This document shows, in pieces, positions 1-7,665 of a stretch of DNA of 53,821 nt. A program made the position numbers and the translations under genes. The stretch is taken from the NCBI GenBank assembly GCA_026196105.1, contig JAPHRK010000018.1:1-53821 (forward strand). Reading direction: 5' to 3'. A model generated the notes under the pieces. The model made no database searches and was not told the origin of the DNA. It saw nothing but the letters and a program-made list of their open reading frames with translations. This stretch comes from Rhodospirillales bacterium. Lineage in GTDB: Bacteria > Pseudomonadota > Alphaproteobacteria > Rhodospirillales > JAPHRK01. Within the stretch, counting starts at the first letter, position 1. Every line of letters starts with the position of its first letter.

Positions 1-480
1 GCCATGAACAATACAGCCAACGGTCAAGCCAAGGAATTCAAATATCTGTCCCATCCAGGCAGCATCGCGCTGGGCGAGATAATCATTGACGGTAACCACG
101 TGGACACCGCCACCGCTAATGGCATTGAGGTAAACGGGCAGGGTAGAAACAAGGGTCTTACCTTCACCAGTTTTCATTTCTGAGATCATGCCGCGATGGA
201 GGACAATACCACCCATCAGCTGAACATCGAAATGACGTTGCCCCAATGTGCGTTTGGCAGCTTCTCGAACTGTTGCAAAAGCATCCGGAAGAAGCTCGTC
301 CAGGGTGGCTCCTTCTTCACGACGGCCGCGCAACCAGTCAGTGCGGGCGCGCAACTCGTCGTCGCTTAAAGCCTCTAATTGAGGCTCAATTGCGTTAATT
401 TCATCAATGGTTCTTTGCAGACCTTTAACAAAACGATCATTGGCGGAACCAAAAAGCTTCCGGGCGATGGTGCCGAACAT
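1..480 (-). CDS. secA: Preprotein translocase ATPase SecA, N-terminal part (runs off the window)
   Basis: The first 160 residues of SecA, the cytosolic motor ATPase that drives unfolded proteins through SecYEG. The N-terminus [20 protein letters not shown] is typical. The DEAD-type motor begins in this part: [14 protein letters not shown] is followed by Walker A GEGKT at residues 105-109 and then [13 protein letters not shown]. An AGGGGG ribosome-binding site lies six bases before the ATG at 478-480. The gene reads leftwards and is cut by the window edge, so the helicase, preprotein-binding and C-terminal zinc regions are not visible. It is divergent from the parvulin gene, an arrangement I know from alphaproteobacteria. 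Confidence 0.96.
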   Translation of the reverse strand, partial: MFGTIARKLFGSANDRFVKGLQRTIDEINAIEPQLEALSDDELRARTDWLRGRREEGATLDELLPDAFATVREAAKRTLGQRHFDVQLMGGIVLHRGMISEMKTGEGKTLVSTLPVYLNAISGGGVHVVTVNDYLAQRDAAWMGQIFEFLGLTVGCIVHG

Positions 481-791
481 CGCACCCCCTCTTAAATATC
501 TATTAAAAAACGCTCTTAGAAATGGAATCTATGAGCCGGCAAGAGATAAGGTTATAGGGGGCTTGTGTCAACGATTGGCGCTTCCATATGGACATATAAT
601 GTCAGTTTGTTGCATCTACATGTGGGTAATTTAACAAACTTGGTCCAAAGCTGCCCTTTTTTGGCCCTTATTTAGCCGTAAGCCCTCTTGCTCAGGACGT
701 ATCAATATGGTTTATGCGTGTATTAATTTTTTGCGATAAATTTTGCGGAGGTACTTAAAACTTGCCGCTTTTTTACAATGGGATGGTTTAG
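481..791. other. Divergent intergenic region between secA and the parvulin gene
   Basis: A 311-base stretch between two divergently transcribed genes that must hold both promoters. The secA ribosome-binding site is at its left end. No RNA gene, strong terminator hairpin or clear sigma-70 hexamer pair was found. The short open frames across it have no ribosome-binding sites and look like chance. Confidence 0.5.
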
Positions 792-1661
792 ATGAAAGCT
801 CGGATTTTAGCGACTGCATTGGGCGGCGCACTTTTGATGACAGTTTCCGCACCTGTGTTTGCAGAGGACAAAGATCCAAGCAAACAAGTTGCTGCAGTTG
901 TGAATAATGAAAAAATCTACCGTAACGAAGTAGAAGATGCCCGTTTCCTGCTGCCAAGGGAATATCAAAACCTCCCTCTTAAAGTTGTTTACCCTCAGTT
1001 GTTGAATAGCATCATTGACCGCAAACTGACTGCTGCTGCTGGCCGCAAAGAAGGCTTGGCTAACAATGCTGACGTTAAAGAGCAATTGGCACGGATTGAA
1101 GAACAGTTGCTTCAACGGGCTTACTTGGCAAAACACATCACATCTCAAGTGAGTGATGATAAGCTGAAAGCAGCTTATGAAACCCTTAAAGCCAGCACGC
1201 CACAAGAAGACGAAGTTCACGCCCGTCACATTCTTTTAGAAACCGAAGAGCAGGCTAATGAAGTGATTAAAGCTATTGCTGGCGGTAAAGATTTCGCTGA
1301 GTTGGCGAAAGAGAAATCCAAAGGCCCAAGCGGTGCAAACGGTGGTGATCTTGGCTTTTTTAAAGCGGGTGCCATGGTTCCGGAGTTTTCAAAAGCTGCT
1401 TTTGAAATGAAACCTGGTGAAAGCAGCAAAACTGCTATCAGGACCCAATTCGGTTGGCACGTGATTAAAGTCGAAGAACGTCGTCCTATCAAAGCGCCGA
1501 CTTTTGAAGAAGCTAAGCCACAACTTGAGAACGAAGTTGCCCGTGAAATTGGCGCTGATATTCTCGGCAAGTTGCGCACAAATGCTTCAATCGAACGTTT
1601 CGACCTTGAAGGAAAAGTCATTGCAGCCCCTACCGCTCCTGCTGCACCTGAAAAAAAGTAG
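792..1661 (+). CDS. Periplasmic peptidyl-prolyl cis-trans isomerase, parvulin (PpiC/SurA) family
   Basis: A 289-residue exported foldase. Residues 1-24 form a Sec signal peptide ending at SAPVFA-ED. A helical chaperone-like N-domain follows (about 30-135). A parvulin domain occupies about 137-232, with the hallmarks EVHARHILLET, GGDLGFF, MVPEFSKAAF and FGWHVIKVEE. The C-terminus is alanine and proline rich. It is expected to catalyse prolyl isomerisation and assist folding of outer-membrane or periplasmic proteins. Its place beside secA fits a role in handling exported proteins. argJ follows after 17 bases, so the two may be cotranscribed. The exact subfamily (PpiC, PrsA-like or SurA-like) cannot be settled by eye. 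Confidence 0.9.
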   Translation: MKARILATALGGALLMTVSAPVFAEDKDPSKQVAAVVNNEKIYRNEVEDARFLLPREYQNLPLKVVYPQLLNSIIDRKLTAAAGRKEGLANNADVKEQLARIEEQLLQRAYLAKHITSQVSDDKLKAAYETLKASTPQEDEVHARHILLETEEQANEVIKAIAGGKDFAELAKEKSKGPSGANGGDLGFFKAGAMVPEFSKAAFEMKPGESSKTAIRTQFGWHVIKVEERRPIKAPTFEEAKPQLENEVAREIGADILGKLRTNASIERFDLEGKVIAAPTAPAAPEKK

Positions 1662-1678
1662 CTCGATAGGCAAGCCCT

Positions 1679-2911
1679 ATGACTATGAAATTATCGCCGC
1701 TCGCCCCTAAATTTTTCCCTTCTTTGCCAACTGTGGCTGGAGTTCGCTTTGCCACGGGTGAAGCAGGGGTGAAGTACCAAGGGCGGACGGATGTCATGGT
1801 CGCTGAGTTAGCTCAAGGAACCACAGTGGCAGGTGTCTTCACCAAGTCACTGTGCCCCTCAGCCCCCGTCGATTGGTGCCGGGAGGTTTTGCCCGAAGGC
1901 AAAGCACGGGTTCTGGTCGTAAATTCAGGCAATGCCAATGCTTTTACAGGGCGCGAAGGGGTTAACTCAGTTGAGCGGACCGCTAAAGCGGCCTCTAAGG
2001 TCTTTAAGTGCGCTGAGTCTGAGGTCTACTTGGCTTCTACGGGCGTGATTGGTGAGAAGTTGCCTGATGGCGTGATTACTGATGCTTTACCCGCTCTGAA
2101 AAAAGAACTCGATGGCAATAGCTGGCAATCTGCTGCAGAAGCCATCATGACCACGGATACTTTTCCCAAAGGGGCTTCCGTTAAAACCAAAATTGGCGAT
2201 GCCGAAGTCAACATATGTGGCTTCGTAAAAGGCTCAGGCATGATTGCCCCTAATATGGGGACCATGCTGGCTTTCTTGTTCACCGATGCCAACCTGCCGG
2301 CTTCTGTGTTGCAAAAACTCCTCGCCAAAGCCAATGATAAAACCTTTAACTGCGTCACCGTGGACAGCGATACCTCGACCAGTGATACAGCCCTGCTTTT
2401 CGCTACAGGCCTGGCAGGGAATCACAAAGTTTCCAAAGCCAAAGACCCAAGGCTTAAAGGTTTCAAAAAAGCTCTCAAAACCCTGATGACCGATCTCGCT
2501 CAGCAATTAGCGAAAGACGGCGAGGGCGCAGAGAAATTCATCACGATCAATGTCACGGGTGCCGCAACTGAAAAGGCCGCTCGCACCATTGCTCTTTCAA
2601 TCGGGAACTCACCTTTGGTCAAAACCGCCGTTGCTGGCGAAGATGCCAACTGGGGCCGAATTGTCATGGCTGTCGGTAAAGCTGGCGAAAAAGCCAACCG
2701 CGACAAAATCGCCATCAAAATAGGCGGCGTCGCTGTTTCAGAATTCGGCGAAGCCGTAGAAGGTTACGACGAAACCCCTGTGGCCGCTCACATGAAGGGC
2801 AGAGATATTTCTATTGAAGTTGATGTGGGAGTAGGGAAGAGCAAAGCTACCGTATGGACCTGTGACCTGACCCATCGGTACATCGATATCAATGCGGATT
2901 ATCGGACTTAG
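1679..2911 (+). CDS. argJ: Bifunctional glutamate N-acetyltransferase / N-acetylglutamate synthase ArgJ
   Basis: A 410-residue enzyme of the cyclic arginine pathway. It moves acetyl groups from N-acetylornithine to glutamate and can also use acetyl-CoA. The self-cleavage region is intact: KGSGMIAPNMG precedes Thr195 of TMLAF, which becomes the new N-terminal nucleophile of the beta chain. NSGNANAFTG and the C-terminal AGEDANWGRI are further family signatures. Length matches the family (about 400). The start overlaps a plausible in-frame TTATG context just after the parvulin stop. In related alphaproteobacteria I expect a mutT-type gene next; here a gene-poor region follows. Confidence 0.96.
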   Translation: MTMKLSPLAPKFFPSLPTVAGVRFATGEAGVKYQGRTDVMVAELAQGTTVAGVFTKSLCPSAPVDWCREVLPEGKARVLVVNSGNANAFTGREGVNSVERTAKAASKVFKCAESEVYLASTGVIGEKLPDGVITDALPALKKELDGNSWQSAAEAIMTTDTFPKGASVKTKIGDAEVNICGFVKGSGMIAPNMGTMLAFLFTDANLPASVLQKLLAKANDKTFNCVTVDSDTSTSDTALLFATGLAGNHKVSKAKDPRLKGFKKALKTLMTDLAQQLAKDGEGAEKFITINVTGAATEKAARTIALSIGNSPLVKTAVAGEDANWGRIVMAVGKAGEKANRDKIAIKIGGVAVSEFGEAVEGYDETPVAAHMKGRDISIEVDVGVGKSKATVWTCDLTHRYIDINADYRT

Positions 2912-3052
2912 GCTTCTATGTTTTTTGGGAACTGTTCATCCCTGGCTTTCCCATTGGACCAGTTGGCATTATTGGCCAATCAATTTTTGGTTCAACTGCG
3001 TTGTTACTCCCTATTTTCTTAAATGAACATTGGACATTTGAACTTTTTTTGT
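2911..3052 (+). pseudogene. Possible relic of a membrane transporter C-terminus
   Basis: Directly after argJ one frame stays open for about 46 codons and reads like the end of a polytopic transporter: PGFPIGPVGIIGQ, then a hydrophobic run, ending EHWTFELFL before a TAG. It has no credible start codon or ribosome-binding site of its own and runs upstream into argJ out of frame. It may be the remains of a deleted gene or simply chance hydrophobic reading. I cannot name a family. Confidence 0.2.
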
Positions 3053-3169
3053 AGAACACAATTGATTCCTAACTTTCAAATTCGCAGTAAATTTTTCCAG
3101 ATGGGTGATAATGAATATTTCCTCTTCTCCTAATACTGAAACGTCAGCTTTACGCCACCTTAAAACTGA

Positions 3170-3393
3170 TTATTCAACGCTATAAATGACTATGGAATCT
3201 TTTTTAAGAGTCTCTTTTATTATCCTTGGGCTAGTATCAAGAGGGCTTTTATTGAGTCTGACTAATTTACAAAAGTAGTTAGCAATTTCTTTTGCCTCAT
3301 CAATAAACGATTGGGGTGGGGGCTGATTGTCACGCATGCTGATATTGATACTATGCCTGCAAATGTACCCAAAAATGAAGTAAATCGTTTCAT
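3170..3393 (-). pseudogene. Small lipoprotein gene, apparently frameshifted
   Basis: Two overlapping frames each look like half of one protein. From an ATG at 3391-3393 the first gives MKRFTSFLGTFAGIVSISAC, a lipoprotein signal with a lipobox SISA-C. The other carries PPPQSFIDEAKEIANYFCKL and a basic, ordinary-looking C-terminus ending at 3170. They join if one base is added or removed in the C-rich run CCCCCACCCC at about 3314-3323. The joined product would be about 74 residues and its acyl anchor would sit in the inner or outer membrane. It may be a decayed gene or a sequencing or assembly error. It lies 40 bases downstream of another lipoprotein gene on the same strand. Function unknown. 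Confidence 0.35.
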
Positions 3394-3433
3394 GATTTCT
3401 ATGCTGTATATTTGTTTGTAACAAATGGTTTTT

Positions 3434-4114
3434 TTAAATTGCTTTGCCACCATTAAGGAGAGGTACTTTTTTAATTCGCTTAGGCATATTGAAGGGTATT
3501 TCATCAGCAGAACCACCATGTTGGACCCATAATTCTTTAAAGTTTTTTTCTTTTAAATCTGTTGGATCAATTCCATAAATCACTGCTATTAATCCTCCTT
3601 CATATGGCAAAGCACCTGTTCCCATTCCTCTCCCTTTAAAAGGACCTTTGGGTTGTCTCCCTATCGTGCGAATTTTTCCTTTAACCTCGGCTCCTTCTTC
3701 AAAGCACCTGAGTTCGACGTCGCTGGTACTCCCAAAACCTGACCAGTCATAATAACCCTGACACACTAGGTCACCTTGAATATCGCGGTAAGATAAGTAT
3801 TTCGCCCCTAGTGGGGATAACCGGCCATCATAAACGGTAGTTCCCGCAAAAATAAATCCTTTCAAATTTGCAATATCAGACAAAGTAACTTTTTTAAGAT
3901 TACCGTTAGTTAATTTGTTTCTGATCGCCAACATAAGAACTGGCGTTTTACTGCAGCGGCCTGATCTACAATACTCATTAGATTTAGCTAAGGCATATGT
4001 TTCATAAGATTTATAGGAAGTTAGAGCGAGACCCGTTTTAGGATCAATTTCAATTTTGCCAGAAGCACAACCAACTAAAGTAATAAACAATAAAGGGGTG
4101 ACCCATAGTCTCAT
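3434..4114 (-). CDS. Hypothetical lipoprotein
   Basis: A 226-residue protein with a lipoprotein signal peptide: MRLWVTPLLFITLVGC has lipobox LVG-C with the acylated Cys at residue 16. The mature part is mixed alpha/beta and contains several cysteines that could form disulfides (NEYCRSGRC, VCQGYYD, LRCFEEG). A glycine-rich basic segment KGPFKGRGMGTGALPYEGG sits near residue 160. I recognise no domain. It may be cotranscribed with the small frameshifted lipoprotein downstream. Surrounding DNA is AT-rich and gene-poor, which suggests accessory sequence. Membrane-anchored, function unknown. Confidence 0.65.
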   Translation of the reverse strand: MRLWVTPLLFITLVGCASGKIEIDPKTGLALTSYKSYETYALAKSNEYCRSGRCSKTPVLMLAIRNKLTNGNLKKVTLSDIANLKGFIFAGTTVYDGRLSPLGAKYLSYRDIQGDLVCQGYYDWSGFGSTSDVELRCFEEGAEVKGKIRTIGRQPKGPFKGRGMGTGALPYEGGLIAVIYGIDPTDLKEKNFKELWVQHGGSADEIPFNMPKRIKKVPLLNGGKAI

Positions 4115-4363
4115 CTGTGATTTCTTCTCAATAATGTTGACACAAGTTCTTAATTTATAGGTAAATATATTACTATTTTAAGTACATAGAATGATTAATT
4201 TTTGTCCCTCTATCTTACGTGAAATTTCATCAGCGGTATATGCTTATGCCTAGGCGATGTTATTTGGGGTTAAGCCAATAATATTGATCACGATTGGTAT
4301 TCAGCAATAAAAGTTGATATAATGATTTGATTTAGCAAGATATTTTGAAAGCTCTATCGTTAA

Positions 4364-5107
4364 ATGGCAGATGAACTGATCATAACTATTGCGGTCGTCT
4401 TCCTTATTGCGGGGGCCATTAAGGGGACGGTGGGGATTGGGTTGCCGACGGCGTCGGTTTCTTTGCTCACACAGTTTTTTGATCCCCATACGGCTGTGGT
4501 TTTGGTGATCTTTCCCATGCTTTTGTCAAATGTTTGGCAGGTCTACAGGTCGGGGGAGGCTCTTCGAATTGCCAAGATGATGTGGCCCTTTGCTTTTATG
4601 TTGATTGTCTTTGTTTGGGTGTTCTCAGGGATAACTACGTCAATTCCCCACCATATTTTGATGATCTGCCTCGGCGGAGTTGTGATCACCTTCTCTCTGA
4701 CTAGTCTGTTTCTTCATCCGCCCACCTTGCCGCCTCGGTTTGATCGTTTGGGGCAACTATTCTTTGGTACGCTATCTGGCATGATGGGAGGGCTTACGGC
4801 TATTTGGGCACCGCCTTTGGTTATTTACTTGGTTTCTCGGCGCATCAACAAAGATGATTTTGTCCGGATTACCGGGTTTATTGTAACTATGGGAAGTTTG
4901 CCTTTGTGCCTGGGTTATTGGCAAAATGGCTTAATGACCGGGACCTTGGCATTGACCTCCCTTGCCATGTTTATCCCTACCTTGATCGGCTTTAGCTTAG
5001 GCGAGCTTATCCGGCGTAGAGTGGATGCTCAGCGGTTTCAAAAGGTTGTTTTAGTCGTGTTCCTGCTGATGGGCCTGAACATTATCCGCAAAGCTTTTAT
5101 GGCGTAA
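4364..5107 (+). CDS. TauE/SafE family sulfite or organic-anion exporter-type permease
   Basis: A 247-residue integral inner-membrane protein with about seven or eight hydrophobic segments. The family pattern is visible: an N-terminal helix with GAIKGTVGIGLPT, a central break, and a second half with FFGTLSGMMGGLTAIWAPPLVIYL, the internally repeated glycine-rich motif of TauE/SafE (formerly DUF81). Members export sulfite, sulfonates or other small anions; the substrate here cannot be read from sequence. It stands alone, convergent with the DUF2855 operon, and a shared palindrome separates the two. The AT-rich 250 bases upstream would hold its promoter, but no clear hexamers were picked out. Confidence 0.85.
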   Translation: MADELIITIAVVFLIAGAIKGTVGIGLPTASVSLLTQFFDPHTAVVLVIFPMLLSNVWQVYRSGEALRIAKMMWPFAFMLIVFVWVFSGITTSIPHHILMICLGGVVITFSLTSLFLHPPTLPPRFDRLGQLFFGTLSGMMGGLTAIWAPPLVIYLVSRRINKDDFVRITGFIVTMGSLPLCLGYWQNGLMTGTLALTSLAMFIPTLIGFSLGELIRRRVDAQRFQKVVLVVFLLMGLNIIRKAFMA

Positions 5108-5111
5108 TCTC

Positions 5112-5150
5112 TGTTCCGTCATGCCTGATCAAGCCGGGCATGACGGGAGA
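5112..5150. repeat. Palindromic repeat, probable bidirectional terminator
   Basis: CCGTCATGCC (5116-5125) pairs perfectly with GGCATGACGG (5137-5146), with TCTC/GAGA flanks extending the symmetry. It lies between two convergent stop codons, so it can end transcription from both sides, though no T-run follows. The sequence resembles the dispersed CGTCATGCCCGG...-type intergenic palindrome common in alphaproteobacteria. A decayed relative lies at 47897-47930. Confidence 0.6.
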
Positions 5151-5155
5151 GATAA

Positions 5156-6244
5156 TCAAGGGGACAGCACCAATCCTTGGCTTGGTTTTACTTTCCCCGC
5201 CAAGGTTTCCAAATAAGCGCTTTTGATCGCGTCGCCGCCTTGAGTGTGGCTAACAGAAATCCAATCGTTTAAGGGCTCTAGGAAGGCTTTCCAAGAAGCT
5301 CCGAACCTTTGCATAACCCCTTGAGGGCCCCAATCTTTATTGCGTTTTTTGATTTGGTCAGGCGCAAAGAAGAGAATGGGCTTAGGGCCGGGCATAGCTT
5401 TGCTCATGCCTTGTTGGTCCCAGTGAGAAGCTCCGATCATTGAGCTAAATTTAAGTTGATCACCAAAGCGTTCATGGATCGCACTGCGGACTTCTTTGCT
5501 TCCGGCAAAGTCGATGTAGACAGCGGGTGAGGTGTTATCCATTTCGGAAATATCATCATAGACGACCACTTCGTCATAAACGCCTAATCCCGTGACAAAA
5601 CCTTTGTTCCCGGGAGAGGTGAGGCCAATCACCTTGCAACTATCAGAACGGTTGCGTTTGAGTAGGAAGGCTGTTCCTAGGGCTGTCTTGCTAGAGGCGC
5701 TGGAGAGGATAACGGAATTTCCGCCAAAAAAGTCGTTATCGGCGAAATAATCATCAATCAGGAACGAGGTCATGAATAAGGGCCGCAACAACATTTCATA
5801 ATCTTCGTTGGCTTTTGAATAAACTGGATCAGCAGCACATCGTGAATATCCGTTATAAACGGCGTGTAACTTCAGACGATGTTCAGTTCCGTCCTGGAAA
5901 CCATGGTCGGTTATTTTGATAGGTGTCATCACCAAATAACTGGACATGGGGAAATAACCATAAAGGCGCTCCCCTTCGGATATGCCATCGCAATTAGATG
6001 TGACGACATCGGCAAAGCCCCAAACAGGAACCCGGCCCCAGCCATCAGCCGCGGGGAAATAATCCCAGTAGGAGAACATGTCTCCGATAGCGGCATAGGT
6101 GACGTTATTTGCTGTTAAGGCGAAGCGATCAATTTTGACGATGATCTCTCCTGCTTGAGGGGTTAAATCGTCTAGTTCAGTTGCTGGCGCAATTTCACAG
6201 GTGCCAATATTGTCTTTGCGAACCTTAAAATCATAAGCTGTCAT
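5156..6244 (-). CDS. DUF2855 family protein (medium-chain oxidoreductase-like)
   Basis: A 362-residue cytosolic protein that I recognise as DUF2855. The N-terminal part (GEIIVKIDRFALTANNVTYA) resembles the catalytic domain of medium-chain dehydrogenase/reductases, and DGWGRVPVWGFADVV follows. Around residues 180-260 a Rossmann-like region appears (SVILSSASSKTALGTAF, then CKVIGLTSPGNKGFV), without a fully canonical GxGxxG. An NAD(P)H-linked reaction is therefore plausible but not shown. It is the last gene of a tight three-gene operon, four bases after the 87-residue protein. The operon sits just downstream of the liv/benzoate island on the same strand, which makes an aromatic or quinone substrate a fair guess only. 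Confidence 0.75.
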   Translation of the reverse strand: MTAYDFKVRKDNIGTCEIAPATELDDLTPQAGEIIVKIDRFALTANNVTYAAIGDMFSYWDYFPAADGWGRVPVWGFADVVTSNCDGISEGERLYGYFPMSSYLVMTPIKITDHGFQDGTEHRLKLHAVYNGYSRCAADPVYSKANEDYEMLLRPLFMTSFLIDDYFADNDFFGGNSVILSSASSKTALGTAFLLKRNRSDSCKVIGLTSPGNKGFVTGLGVYDEVVVYDDISEMDNTSPAVYIDFAGSKEVRSAIHERFGDQLKFSSMIGASHWDQQGMSKAMPGPKPILFFAPDQIKKRNKDWGPQGVMQRFGASWKAFLEPLNDWISVSHTQGGDAIKSAYLETLAGKVKPSQGLVLSP

Positions 6245-6247
6245 TTT

Positions 6248-6511
6248 TTATTCAACCTCATCACTGCGGGGCAGGGTAATGACCCGGCCGGTATCTTTTC
6301 GGGCATCAATGCCATAGCCTTCACGGATTTTGACATTACGGGTCATGACGTCAAGGGCAGTCATATCAAAGGGGTCAACGGCTTGGGCTTCAAAATACTT
6401 GTTCTTGAGGCTGTGGTACATCTCAAGCTCGTTGGGGCTTAGTTTTTCTTCTAGCTCTGCAACTTCGGTGAGCAGATTTTTTAGTTCATTATATTCGACG
6501 AGATTGACCAT
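6248..6511 (-). CDS. Hypothetical 87-residue protein
   Basis: A small acidic, mainly helical, soluble protein with no signal peptide. Residues 6-45 (YNELKNLLTEVAELEEKLSP and onward) could form a short coiled coil or helical hairpin. The C-terminus is DARKDTGRVITLPRSDEVE. No family recognised. It is sandwiched between the DUF2855 gene (stop-to-start gap of three bases) and the YdhR-like gene (four bases), which strongly suggests translational coupling and a shared function, perhaps as a small subunit or partner of one of them. Confidence 0.7.
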   Translation of the reverse strand: MVNLVEYNELKNLLTEVAELEEKLSPNELEMYHSLKNKYFEAQAVDPFDMTALDVMTRNVKIREGYGIDARKDTGRVITLPRSDEVE

Positions 6512-6515
6512 GATT

Positions 6516-6809
6516 CTAATTTTCCACCGTCACAGGGGTATCGTAGTAGTCGACCGTTGGTGTGGCTCCAAAGCGGGCTTCTATGCCCTTACGCCATTCT
6601 TCATTATAAACGGCTTCAGCAGCCTCTCGGCTATCCCAGAGGTAAACACCCCCACCAACCCCCGTTTTGTTATCTTGCCCCAAGAGATAATGCTTGCGGC
6701 GTAAACCGGGGAGATCTTGGTAGCGTGGGACGGAGGCTTCAAACAACTTTGCGGCTTCCTCATTGCTCATACCTTCGGGGAGGGAGAAATTTACAACGGT
6801 AATGATCAT
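6516..6809 (-). CDS. YdhR/ABM-type dimeric alpha-beta barrel protein (putative monooxygenase)
   Basis: A 97-residue single-domain protein: MIITVVNFSLPEGMSNEEA, PRYQDLPGLRRKHYLL and GGGVYLWDSREAAEAVYNEE are the pattern of the YdhR branch of the antibiotic-biosynthesis-monooxygenase fold. Such proteins form ferredoxin-like homodimers and act on quinone-like or polycyclic aromatic substrates, or bind heme; activity for this one is unproven. It is first in the YdhR / 87-residue / DUF2855 operon. The promoter must lie between 6810 and 6941, overlapping the liv terminator, unless the operon relies on readthrough from liv. Confidence 0.75.
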   Translation of the reverse strand: MIITVVNFSLPEGMSNEEAAKLFEASVPRYQDLPGLRRKHYLLGQDNKTGVGGGVYLWDSREAAEAVYNEEWRKGIEARFGATPTVDYYDTPVTVEN

Positions 6810-6860
6810 AGAAATCCTTTCGAAGGATAGGCGCTTAGCATAAATAAGATGCCCACGACA

Positions 6861-6897
6861 AAAGGCTAGAGCATTTCTTAAAATTACTCTAGCCTTT
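6861..6897 (-). terminator. Hairpin downstream of livF
   Basis: AAAGGCTAGAG (6861-6871) and CTCTAGCCTTT (6887-6897) form a perfect 11-base-pair stem with a 15-base loop, 45 bases beyond the livF stop. On the minus strand it ends in a short T-run (CCTTTTG). Probably the end of the liv operon transcript, perhaps leaky into the YdhR operon. Confidence 0.6.
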
Positions 6898-6941
6898 TAT
6901 TAAAAGGATTATAACCTGTTTTTAGATGAGGAATTAAGTAC

Positions 6942-7664
6942 CTAAACGCCCATATGCTGAATGTGGATATCCGGGTTGGCGTCCAAGTGTTCTGCTGTAT
7001 TAGCGTAGACCACTTTACCTTTTGAGACGATGACGCATTTATCTGAGATAGACAGTAAAGACTTGATGTCTTTATCGACAATCAATGTGGCAATCCCTGT
7101 TTCTTTAATCATCTTGACCACGCCCCAGATTTCCTTGCGGATCAAAGGGGCAAGCCCTTCAGTTGCTTCATCAAGGATCAAGAGTTCAGGATTGGTCATC
7201 AAAGCACGACCAATGGAGAGCATTTGTTGTTCACCACCGGAAAGCTGGTCGCCCATATTGTCTAGGCGTTCACTAATCCGAGGAAAGATGCCGAGGACCC
7301 TTTCGAAGGTCCAATCCTCTTTACCATTGTGAGGGCGAGCTGACATTTGCAGGTTTTCCCGCACGGTCAGATTAGGGAAAATGCCTCGGCCTTCAGGGAC
7401 AAGGGCAATGCCCATTTTAGAGACATTATGAGGCTCTGCCCCTGTCATGTCTTTGCCATTAATTTTAACCGTGCCGCTTTTAGGGGGGGTTAAGCCGAGG
7501 ATAGACCGGATCGTCGTGGTTTTCCCCATGCCGTTACGACCAATTAGGCTAACGGTTTCCCCTTTGCCGATGGTTAGGTCCACTCCATGCAGGATGTGGC
7601 TGGCACCATAAAATGTATTGAGCCCATTGGCTTCGACGAGGGGTGTGTTGGTGTTATCTGACAT
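6942..7664 (-). CDS. livF: Branched-chain/aromatic acid ABC transporter ATP-binding protein LivF
   Basis: A 240-residue cytoplasmic ATPase of a LivFGMHK importer. Walker A is GRNGMGKTT, the signature is LSGGEQQM and Walker B is LLILDEATEGLAP. FPNLTVRENL and the short length are typical of LivF. An in-frame start at 7721 also exists, but I chose ATG 7662-7664: it sits one base after the livG stop and begins MSDNTNTPLVEANGLNT, where the LivF homology starts. It pairs with LivG as the second ATPase. The benzoate-CoA ligase and box genes upstream on this strand suggest that aromatic acids, not leucine, are the substrate (inference). Confidence 0.9.
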   Translation of the reverse strand: MSDNTNTPLVEANGLNTFYGASHILHGVDLTIGKGETVSLIGRNGMGKTTTIRSILGLTPPKSGTVKINGKDMTGAEPHNVSKMGIALVPEGRGIFPNLTVRENLQMSARPHNGKEDWTFERVLGIFPRISERLDNMGDQLSGGEQQMLSIGRALMTNPELLILDEATEGLAPLIRKEIWGVVKMIKETGIATLIVDKDIKSLLSISDKCVIVSKGKVVYANTAEHLDANPDIHIQHMGV

Positions 7665-7665
7665 C

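Noticed and set aside
3111-3185. Small ORF MNISSSPNTE... after the transporter relic
   Set aside because: Only 24 codons, weak ribosome-binding site, no recognisable feature, and it overlaps the end of the frameshifted lipoprotein gene.
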